This document shows, piece by piece, positions 21,160-29,928 of a stretch of 64,000 nucleotides of DNA. Within the stretch, counting starts at the first letter, position 1. Each line of letters begins with the position of its first letter. A program made the translations under genes and the position numbers. The stretch spans positions 28,951,929 to 29,015,928 of the forward strand of contig LS997567.1 in assembly GCA_000469685.2 (NCBI GenBank), written 5' to 3'. Below the pieces are notes generated by a model. The model did no database searches. It had not been told where the DNA came from and saw nothing but the letters and a program-made list of their open reading frames with translations. This DNA comes from Haemonchus contortus. Lineage: Eukaryota; Nematoda; Chromadorea; Rhabditida; Trichostrongylidae.

Positions 21160-21510
21160 GTCTTGGGTGTCCTTCTCTGAAGCCTCGGCCGAAAAATACA
21201 ATTTCTATTCGGCAAACGCCAGTGGCCTATTTCTAAGCCTAGTAGCCAAACAATATTCGGAATTCATCCTAATTAAACGACGTTTACCACAGCTTAGTTC
21301 AAATGCGGACCATAGATATCTAGAGACGGCTTGCAAAACACAATAGGTAACGCACCTCAGATAACCAAAGAACCCTCTATTTTCAAACGGCGTATTCGAA
21401 CCTTCCGCAGTTGGTGGGCTCCGAGTGTCCTGACCCCTGGCCTGCCGCCGGTGGCAATTGAAAACTACACGGGTCGGGGAACGGGGCAAGCTCGTTAGCT
21501 ACGGCATGAT
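21160..21510 (+). repeat. Dispersed repeat, single arm
   Basis: Matches 23590-23910 in direct orientation: both contain TCTCTGA(A/G)GCCTCGGCC, then GGAATTCATCCT or GGGATTCATCCT, then TGCAAAACACA, GGTGGCAATTGAAA or AGTGGCAATTGAAA, and CACGGGTCG(A/G)GGAAC. Reading frames are not conserved between copies. It is most likely one arm of the fold-back element described at 23590-24245. Confidence 0.65.
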
Positions 21511-23589
21511 ATTCATCTTCGCGATCCATTTTTGGGTTTTTCGCTTGATTCGAAAGGTTTCAGAAAATTTTTTGTGCTGAGGTCGTGGGCTCTCGCATGG
21601 AAAACCTGACTGATACCTCGAAATCTACGTCTCCGTGACGATGCTCCCCATGGTCTCTGAGAGATGTTTTAGTTCTCGATTTTTCGTGACATTCATATGT
21701 TCCTTGGCCCTGTATATAAGGGATCGCCCGGTTCCCTCTATAAGTCCTTTCCGCAAAGCTTGCAAATGATCTATTAGATCATACCGAACGCCATGCAGTC
21801 AACCCTCATTATTTGGGACAGATGACACAAGGGGGGGGGGCAGTGTGGAGAAGGTCGAACAGACGGTCTTGGACCTGTCTCCTCCTCAGATTTGTAGAAG
21901 CAATTCCAATCACCCGTACCGTATCGTCGAGACAACACCTTTGCAGAGCCATTCTCACTTATCAAGACGGAGTCCTTCACGAATGGCAGGCAGGGAAGAC
22001 CTTCTCCGAATTTTTAATAGCCACTTTCCTAGTAAGCTCCAGAGATCCTAAGTTCGTTCGACCCCCACATTTGCTAGGCAATAAAAGGTTGGAAAAATGT
22101 AGCCGGTGGCTGTCCTGCCTTAAGATTGCGAAGACAAAAGTTGCGAAGAGGCGTAACTTTGGCGCCGAAAGAATTGTGAGGGGAAGGGGATCACCGAGAA
22201 GTTCGATTCTGCCGGGTGCTCATGGCCATTTTTACGTTTGTCCAAAGGTCGTCTTGTACAGCCCAAAAAGCTGTAGAGCCCAAAAATCCCCCAGGTATTT
22301 TCGCGATACTCTACGACCTATCGATTGAGCTTGAGCAAAGCTGGGACCTAGGTCAAGAACTGGTAAAACATTTTAAAAAATTGATATCGCCAATAACTGG
22401 AACTCTAGGAGGTATAGAATCGGATTCCCCGCTAATGATGAGAAACTGACTTTGTGAATTATGACATCCTCCCAGTTATACCAGCCTACTGAAGTATTCT
22501 GAAGTCTCAGTTCGACGTGTGGGCTGATAGAATCGCAAATAATTTTTGACTCACTTCCGATCTTTCTCCAATGAGACCTTGCGAATATCGACGACAACAC
22601 ACTTCTTCGCTTTTATTCAACAATGAGAATAATTGACTCTTCTTGCTCTACAATACAGTCCTCAGTATATGTAGCTGCAATTCTTGTGTTTCCCTGCTGT
22701 CAAGTGGGGGGCCGTATAAATCGCGCAATTTTTTTTTCTTGATCATATTAGTGATTGTTCAGTGTTGCAGAGAGCGTAGGATGAAAGGGGTGGTCTATTC
22801 GATTATGACGATCTTCTGTCGCAGCGAAGGGGCTCCCTTGACAAGTCGAAAGTAGTTGGCTGATACGCCTTTTAGAAGAAACTTGCTCTGCTCTCACTTA
22901 ATCTTGGCATGATAGTGATGTCTTAAAGGCACAGTTCACGATGAAAATGGTTACCGAGTTCTGCCTTTAGGAATACCCAGTGGCCTCAAAGGGTAATAGA
23001 AAGGACCCTGTCGCGCACAAAAACTCCACAGTTAGGGCATAGTGGAAGCCCTGTTACCGGATTGCCCGATTCCCGCCCCTCGATCGATGTCACGTCAGAC
23101 GAGTGTCGAGGCGATACAGATTGCATCTGTTCGCGGCAGGACCTACACACAATCAGCTGATCCCCGAGTGATGGAGCAATGTTTTTCTCCCATCCCTTTT
23201 CTTGTATTATTATTTTTCCTGCAATTATCCTTACTTAATTTTCTACCCCAAGAGAACGAAAAAGGTGGGCTATTTGGTATTACTAGGGTTTTTCGTTAAC
23301 TTATGCCTATGAGTGAATAACTTTGCTTACCGTAGTCAGTTATTCGCACCGGGACCCACACTTACGCAGTGAGACACATTGTATAGCTCGTGCAAACGCC
23401 CCACTCTTCATTTTTCTGGTCTCATTCTCGTCCACCCCCTTTTTAGCGGTTTTTCTAAGCCTTTTTTCACTTTACAAACACCGAGATTCGCGCCGTTTCC
23501 CCGCCTTCGCCGCACTATTTTTGATCTTGTCGTCCATTTTTCATCATGTTCTGGATTACCCAAGGTTATCGCAAACTGTGCCTTCAATT
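21511..23589. other. No recognisable gene
   Basis: About 2 kb with short unconserved ORFs only. It contains a G10 run (21831-21840). Bases 22895-22935 repeat the string AATCTTGGCATGATAG that also occurs at 21140-21156, so another fragment of the same dispersed repeat lies here. Confidence 0.4.
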
Positions 23590-24245
23590 TTCTTCTCTGA
23601 GGCCTCGGCCAAGATATTGCAATTTTTATCCGCCTAACTTTTCAGACAGTCGATTTTGTCAGACTCTGGAAGCTAAAAATTATTTGGGATTCATCCTGAG
23701 GTTTTGCAAAACACAACAGGTAGCCCACATTAGATGGCCAAAAGAAGATCGTCGACCCTCTAATTTTGAACGGCATATTTAAACCTGCCGCAATGCGTGG
23801 ACTTCGAGTCCCTCACCCCTGGCTTGTCGCCAGTGGCAATTGAAATTTACACGGGTCGAGGAACAGCGCAAGTTTATTAGTCACGGCAAGACACTCATCT
23901 TTCCTATTCACTTTGAAAGTTTTCCCAAAATGATTGTGATTGATTGATTGTGGTTTTCAATGGCCATGGCAAGCCAGGAGTCGGGACACTCGGAGCTCAC
24001 CCACCGCGGAAATTCCAAATTTGCAAAAAAGGGTCAACGATTTTCTTCAAGGCATTTTAGGTGGGTTACCTGTGCTGTCCTGCAGGACCACTCTAGATAT
24101 TTATAGGCTCCGCCTGAACTGAGCGGAATTCTAAACGTCGGTTGATCTGGATGAAACCCAAATATTTTCTAGGCTCAAAGGCGACTTCCTAAAACACTAG
24201 CCAAACGAAAGCTGTAATATCTTATCCGAGGCTTCAGAGAAGATC
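23590..24245. repeat. Large fold-back element
   Basis: The left arm (about 23590-23910) is mirrored by the right arm (about 23945-24245). CTCTGAGGCCTCGGCCAAG at the left end answers to CCGAGGCTTCAGAG at 24222-24235. The inner blocks, CCAGTGGCAATTGAAA on the left and TTTTCAATGGCCATGG on the right, face each other across about 35 bp that contains GATTGATTGATTG. The arms differ at many positions and by indels, so the element is old. No coding capacity. A one-arm relative is at 21160-21510. Confidence 0.7.
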
Positions 24246-24435
24246 ATCAGAGACCTCTCACAGTGCTTTCTTCACTTTTATTCAGTAACAATAGTACCAA
24301 TTCGCAGAGGGGAAACGCATTTCAAAACAGTTACAGGCTCTTCAAATACTTGCAGGGATAAAATAAATCGTGCATTCACTCGAGGACGAATTTCAATTGC
24401 ATTCACTTCAGCGGACCAGCACCTTATAAGTACTG

Positions 24436-25568
24436 ACAGTTCTTGAAATTGTTAATTTTGCTTCTGCCTCGAGGTTGTTAGGTGGGAATCGTTATTCTGG
24501 CCAACGTTTCGACGTGCTCGTCGTTTTCGAAGGCCTGAAAATGGTTCAAAGCAGTCACCTACATATCTAAAGTGCATCAACAATGAGCGTGCCAGTACTG
24601 GTTCTTCAATTCTGCTCATGAAGCAGATCGCTGGTATGGGAGCTAATCATTGACCCACAGCCAAACCTCTCATTTGAGCATAGTAAGATCCTGACCATTT
24701 GAAGATGTTACAATCAAGACATTCATCGATGAGAGTCATGATACGCTCTTCACCGAGCCCAAAAGTCTTAATACTCCTACCGTGATTATTCAACATTTCA
24801 GATAGCGCTTGTAGGGCTTGTTCATTTCGAACGTTGGTGTAAAGCGTGGTGACGTCAAATGACTCTATTACGCAACTTGAACCGAGGCCCAAGTTTCGCA
24901 TTTTTTCAAGGTATTGGTTTGTGTTGGACAGGTGTGAGGGGACCTTAGTCAACAGTTGGCTCACTATACAGTTTAAAAATCATGAAATTCTATCGGTCGG
25001 TCTACCCACGCAACTGATAATAGGTCTTATTTTGGAAGTGCCCGCGGACGTTGGCAGTAATGCGTAGGTGCAAGTTTGTGTGTCTTCACCAAGCTGTAAA
25101 AAAACAGGGCAACATGGAGAGTCGAGCATGAGTCTACAAAGGAACTTCTCATCAAGACCTGCAGATATGCCTTATGTCATCCAGATATGGTTGAGACGCT
25201 TGCATTGTGATGCAAATTTCTTAGCTGTTGCACGACGATATGTGGTTTTATCTCGCAGGTGAATTTCTATTATGGCACGATCTAAGGGCTGTGGCATAAC
25301 GACAAACTCTCCTCCCTTATCTTCTTACTGTGCCGCTTGATCTTAGCTCGCGTATTTCTCTGAACCCTTGCCGTTGCTGGAATGTCAAATTGCTGCTCTC
25401 ATGTCGCCTATGTTGGTTTAACAAGTTAAGCACACCAGCTGATGGTATCCGCACTTTAACATCTACATTTTATTATTATTTATTACATGCACAAAACGTA
25501 CATGAAATCTGGACAGAGGTCCATATATCAACGTAATAACAAACAACACAACCACTTCAAAAAAGCGA
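24436..25568 (-). pseudogene. Penelope-like element copy A, internally deleted
   Basis: Reading the minus strand, the 5' part (25568 to about 24552) is almost identical to the 5' part of copy B (29929-30882) and encodes the first half of a PLE reverse transcriptase, including ESFDVTTLYTN and NIFKWSGSYYAQMRGLAVGQ (24647-24964). At about 24551 it jumps, relative to B, to sequence matching B at 32262-32365, so the catalytic YIDD region, the linker and the GIY-YIG endonuclease are deleted. The remaining 3' segment has TTCGAAAACGACGAGCACG followed by TCGAAACGTTGGCC. The A-B identity in the shared part looks very high (two amino-acid differences in the 68-codon frame shared by both). Copy A cannot make a functional enzyme. 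Confidence 0.8.
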
Positions 25569-26938
25569 ATTATGAAGAAATCTCAAGGTTTTTGGACTCG
25601 ATTGATTGGTATAGCTCATTCATAGGTTTGAATATGAACGAAATGTACGAGTTGGTTCTTTTTGTACTTCAACAATGCGTTGATAGATACGTTCCAGTGC
25701 GTAAGGTGCGATTGTGTCAAGCGCAAATACCACGTTTCCTTCATTCCCTTTTTGACAGGAAAGCTAACGCCTATAAGAAAGCAGTTGGGACTAACAGTCA
25801 CAGTGATTGGAATAGTTACTCCATCTTAGCGAGAAGGTTCGAAAGTAAAATGTATAATGATAATAATGTAATGCATTTTACAATGTAGTGCATTTTATTA
25901 CTTGGTAGAAAAGCAAATAATCGATAGTGGCAGCGCTGTTGATTTGTACAAATATATCTCCTTCAGAACAAAGGTAAAAAAGAGAATTCTAACATTACAG
26001 ACGGCTCATTATTTACTAATTTGTTCCGATTCAGAGAAAGCAGAATATTTCTCCGAAGTTTTTTCGAAAGTCTTCGTTGAAGACAGGAGAAACTCTAGTG
26101 TTGATGTGAGGTTACCTGGGGTTTTCCAACGAATGTATGACTCATGCTGGTTTAATGAACAAGAAATCTTTGATTTTTTTCGAAATGGAAATCCAATTCC
26201 ACCATCACTCCCGATGGTATTCCTTTCCGGTTCATCAGGAAAGTATTGCCCTCTATAGTAGGCCCCTTGAAGTTTATCTTTCATTTAAGCCTGTTTCGAG
26301 CTGAAGTGCCTGACAGGTAGAAGTTATCATATGTTGTTCCTATTCCAAAAAAGCTCCGCATTCGATCTCCAGCAGGTACAGGCCTGTAAGCGTTACATCT
26401 ATCTTTTGTAGAGCCTTTGAGAAACTAATTAAAAGGGTTATTGTGGAACATCTTGAAAAGCAGCGTGTTCTCCCTGATTGCCAGCATGGCTTCAGGAAAG
26501 CCAAGTCGACAGTTACTCAGTTGATAGAGAGTTTATATGATTGGACAGATGCTTTAGAGCAGAAGAAGAGTGTTGATGTGGTTTACTTTGACTTTTGCAA
26601 GGCATCTGACAAAGTGAACCACATCAACCTTATCCAGAGGCTCAAACATGTTGGAATCCACCACCGGATTACAGCATGGATTGAGAGTTATTTGAGTGGA
26701 CGATTGTTCCAAGTTGGGAATGGGAACACCTTTTCCACCGTTAGGGGGATCCCCAGTGGAGTTCCGCAAGGAGGGTTGCTCTCTCCGGTGTTATTTTGTA
26801 TATATAAATACTTACGATCTCCCTAGTGTAGTAGAGGAAAGTGATGTGAAGTGTAAGATGTTTGCTGACGATGTGAAGATTTATAAGACTATAGTCTCAG
26901 AAATGGATTCCGTCTTAGTTCAAAGAGCTATTGAAAGA
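25569..26938 (+). pseudogene. CR1/Jockey-type LINE, 5' half of the fragment
   Basis: Frames in order: NYEEISRFLDSIDWYSSF and RYVPVRKVR (25570-25715), the region before the RT domain; then KANAYKKAVGT and SDWNSY. PDGIPFRFIRKVLPSI (about 26210-26260) is the start of the RT core. LPDCQHGFRKAKSTVTQLIE (26470-26530) follows, and VDVVYFDFCKASDKVNH (26572-26622) is motif A with a D-to-F.F change around the catalytic position to be checked. PSGVPQGGLLSPVLF (26752-26796) is motif B. KMFADDVKIYK (26858-26890) holds the catalytic FADD. There are at least five frameshifts. The frame is cut at 26938 by a PLE insertion and resumes at 29217. The 5' end of the LINE is missing, as usual for these elements. 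Confidence 0.8.
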
Positions 26939-28862
26939 AAAAAACAACGCTATGTGCAAAGTACGACACCCTGAGGAGCGAGCAACACGGAAGAGGTTCC
27001 AGCAGTGGGACCACCTCTTCTACGATTCACCAGCTCGGAGCAAGAACCACTCAGGCAGTGAACAGTTCGCAAAATCAGGCAAGAGTTACTGTTGTTGGCA
27101 ATGCATCGGTATCAGCTGTGTGAAAGCTGTGGATTTCCTCAGTCTTGGGCCAGGAGGAGAATTTGTGGTTTTACCACGCTCACTAGATCGGGAAATCACA
27201 AAACTCCATCTAAGTGATACTTCCGTGTATAGTCACTTCACGGAAAAGACGTTCCTCACCCAATGTCACAAGCTGAACGCTTTGTGGGTATCAATCGGAA
27301 CGATAGCAAAATTGGATAAGAGGTTGATCAAAAGATTGAAGTTGGATACACCCTCGTGCCCGGTTTTCTATAGCTTGATCGAGACTCATAAGTTGTCCAG
27401 CGGAGGCGAGAGCTCAGCTATTGCTAGTGATTATAAAATGAGACCCATCATTAGCTGGGTAAGAGGACCAACAGACCGCATTTCTCGGTTCCTCAATAAA
27501 ATTGTTGGTCGACTACTCCGATACGTGCCCTCACATCTACCAAACACCAACGAATTTCTTGATCGCCTACGTTCGTGTAGGCTTCAAGAAAACTGCGTAG
27601 TTGAGTCGTTTGATGTAACTGCGCTTTATACGAACGTTAACAACAGCGAAGCTCTCCAAACGGTTTCCGAAATGCTGGATGAGCATGAAACCGAAATTGT
27701 AACGTTCGGATTGAGCAAGGTTCACATTATGACTCTGATCAAGGAATGCCTTAATTGTAACATTTTCAAGTGGAGCGGGCAGTACTTCTCACAAAACCGA
27801 GGACTTGCTATGGGTCAGCGGCTAGCACCGGTTTTGGCTATCTGTTTTATGAGCAGAATACAAAGACCAGTCATAGCTCGCATGCCGATTATGTACTGTC
27901 GGTACATCGATGACTGCTGCGTAGTTACATCAACGCAGCAAGAGATCGATGAGTTGTTTGACATCCTCAACCGACAGTCTCAGTATATCAAGTTCACGAG
28001 AGAAGTTCCGCACGAAGGCTGGCTTCCTTATCTTAACACGCAGATAAACGTCTCAAGTGGTAGGTACAATGTGAAGTGGTATCGGAAGAGCAGCTCTAAG
28101 AACATTCTACTCCACGCAAAGTCTGCTCACCCTGAAACTATGAAACGTGCAGTTGTTCGCAACATGTACAGAACAGCTACAGGAGTGTGCACAGGTGAAG
28201 TGGAACGAGAGGAGTCACGTAAACTAGCAGCTGAGATTGCAAGCTTGAATGGCTACGGGACACAACGTAAGAGATCAGGCTCAAAAGCGTATTCGCTGAG
28301 AAACCGTGAGAACATGGCGCATCTCCGGCTTCCATTTATATCAGACAGAGTGAGCGCAGAAATTCGACAATGCATTGCACGAGCGGATTTGGCGAATGAT
28401 GTTGTCCTGATAAACCTACCAGCGGACAATATCAAACGTCATCTAATCCGCAATAGGCTTTATGATCGTACGTGCACGACGAATAACTGCGTTATTTGTC
28501 CTTCCGGAAGAGATGGAGATTGCTCACAGCGAGGAACAGTGTATCAACTTCAGTGTTCAGCTTGTGACGAAATATATATTGGTGAGACGGGAAGGATGTT
28601 GAGCATACGCGTCAAAGAACATCTAGTGGGTAAAAGGCGTGGAAGCCTACTCACGCCGCTTGGAAGGCATCGACTAGAAGAACAACAGGGCGATGATTTT
28701 GATATTAAATGCAAAATCCTAGCCTACGAGAGCGAGATCGGTGCCAGAAAGATATTGGAAGCGTTGCACATCCGCGAGAGAAATCCAAAGCTGAACAACC
28801 GAAATGAATGCATTGCCATAACGAGTGAACTTCTGCCATTCATTCCCTTTTGTGGGCTTTGA
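26931..28862 (+). CDS. Penelope-type reverse transcriptase with GIY-YIG endonuclease (643 codons, uninterrupted)
   Basis: RT: THKL (152-155), KMRPIISW (169-176), motif A ESFDVTALYTN (225-235), motif B GLAMGQRLAPVLA (291-303), catalytic YIDD (325-328) and LPYLNTQI (365-372). A Cys cluster then precedes the nuclease: C515, C520, C523, C531. GIY-YIG nuclease: TVYQL (536-540) and IYIGETGR (548-555), the arginine helix with IRVKEH (559-564), then LEALHIRERNPKLN (609-622), which contains the expected catalytic Glu and terminal Asn. All expected catalytic residues are present. The first ATG lies in the host LINE's target duplication (26931-26933), so the true N-terminus is either missing or internal; the first 65 residues show no homology I can recognise and may be out of their original frame. 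The conserved PLE part begins by about residue 68. Confidence 0.85.
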   Translation: MKEKNNAMCKVRHPEERATRKRFQQWDHLFYDSPARSKNHSGSEQFAKSGKSYCCWQCIGISCVKAVDFLSLGPGGEFVVLPRSLDREITKLHLSDTSVYSHFTEKTFLTQCHKLNALWVSIGTIAKLDKRLIKRLKLDTPSCPVFYSLIETHKLSSGGESSAIASDYKMRPIISWVRGPTDRISRFLNKIVGRLLRYVPSHLPNTNEFLDRLRSCRLQENCVVESFDVTALYTNVNNSEALQTVSEMLDEHETEIVTFGLSKVHIMTLIKECLNCNIFKWSGQYFSQNRGLAMGQRLAPVLAICFMSRIQRPVIARMPIMYCRYIDDCCVVTSTQQEIDELFDILNRQSQYIKFTREVPHEGWLPYLNTQINVSSGRYNVKWYRKSSSKNILLHAKSAHPETMKRAVVRNMYRTATGVCTGEVEREESRKLAAEIASLNGYGTQRKRSGSKAYSLRNRENMAHLRLPFISDRVSAEIRQCIARADLANDVVLINLPADNIKRHLIRNRLYDRTCTTNNCVICPSGRDGDCSQRGTVYQLQCSACDEIYIGETGRMLSIRVKEHLVGKRRGSLLTPLGRHRLEEQQGDDFDIKCKILAYESEIGARKILEALHIRERNPKLNNRNECIAITSELLPFIPFCGL

Positions 28863-29216
28863 AATCACCGCGTTATTCTTATATCACGATCGTCGATGGT
28901 GTCTCATTAGTCCCTTATTGTTCACGGCATCGAGTGGGACAGCAACGCTGGTGAAACCGCAGAAGGTTGGTTGCTTCGCTGGAATCTTTTGGCGTTCAAG
29001 TTTCTGGGAGTTGTTGCAATTGGCCTAGCGTGTTTGGGCGCTTGGTCGGGTAAGTCACAGGTCAGGAGCTTCGAACTACTTTCAGGTCCTGCAAGACGAC
29101 CAGTTGTTCGAAACGTCGACCTAATGAGGCGGTTTCATCATAACAAACCTGTACGGCAAAACAGTGTGAAAAACGTTATGTGACATGCCCAGTTTTCAAG
29201 AAGACCGAACATGGGA
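26939..29216 (+). mobile_element. Penelope-like element, young insertion with 13-bp target-site duplication
   Basis: The 13-mer AGCTATTGAAAGA is present at 26926-26938 and again at 29217-29229. Between the copies lie 2,278 bp of PLE. Removing the insert and one 13-mer restores the LINE reading frame (VLVQRAIER joining VAKWSKLWELPLSANKTS), which proves the insertion point. The element has a large ORF and about 350 bp of 3' region. Its 3' end (AAGACCGAACATGGG) resembles the ends of the other PLE copies here. The 5' end starts abruptly in coding-like sequence, so it is probably 5'-truncated. PLEs move by target-primed reverse transcription using their own GIY-YIG nuclease. Confidence 0.9.
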
Positions 29217-29928
29217 AGCTATTGAAAGAGTTGCTAAGTGGTCAAAACTCTGGGAGTTGCCGCTGTCCGCAAATAAAACCTCAGTTCTCAGCATAGGGAA
29301 GACTCGGGAAACTGTCAATTATTGAGCCGACGAATCGAAACTTAAAAATCTTACTGTCGTCAGAGGTTTAGGATTTCTAATTGATAATAAGCTGCCTTTT
29401 GATGCTCACATCACGTCCTTAGTTCATAAAGCTGAGGGTAGATTAGCAGAGCTCTTCCGAAGTTTGTACACAAAAGATCCTTGTATCCTCATCAAAGCCT
29501 ACAAATTTGGTATTCGCTCCATTCTAGAGCATGGGTCTATGGTTCTCTATCCGTGTAAGAAAAAATCGATTGCCAAGTTCAAGTTAGTTCAAAATAGCTT
29601 CACTAGAAAAGTTTTTGTCCGAGCTCTTGGCTTTATTACAATTCCATTCCCAGGTCAATTGTCAGGAACAAGATCCTCGCAATAGATTCTCTTGCGCGTC
29701 GCGAAAGAATTTGGATCTCATAACTTTGTACAAAATTTTGATAGGCAAAATATCGATTGACCTGCGAGGTTTATTCACCCTTCGTACGTCGGACACTAGA
29801 GGGGAAAGTCAAAGCTAGTTCGGCCTTTTGCGAGAACCATACTTCATGATACTCAGAGAATAGTCAGGTACGTTTCTTTTTGTTTCTTACTCTCATTTTG
29901 TTGTATTTTTTTCTCTCAAATTCCCTTC
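29217..29928 (+). pseudogene. CR1/Jockey-type LINE, 3' half
   Basis: Continuation of the LINE interrupted at 26938. Blocks are VAKWSKLWELPLSANKTS (29227-29280), LKNLTVVRGLGFLIDN (29340-29387), then PFDAHITSLVHKAEGRLAEL and KAYKFGIRSILEHGS. These are the post-RT blocks of CR1/Jockey proteins (W-L-LN-K, DLG-ID, FxxHI). One stop is present at about 29323. Similarity ends by about 29810; from there to 29928 is a T-rich 3' region that runs into the inverted arm of the flanking PLE. No poly-A tail or short tandem repeats at the 3' end were recognised. Confidence 0.75.

Noticed and set aside
21831..21840. Telomere-like repeats near the G-tract
   Set aside because: No TTAGGC array of the nematode type was found here or elsewhere in the window.
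24846..25536. Plus-strand ORFs at 24846-25067, 25068-25262 and 25330-25536
   Set aside because: They are antisense to, or in the non-coding leader of, the minus-strand Penelope copy, and are mirrored exactly by minus-strand ORFs in copy B.
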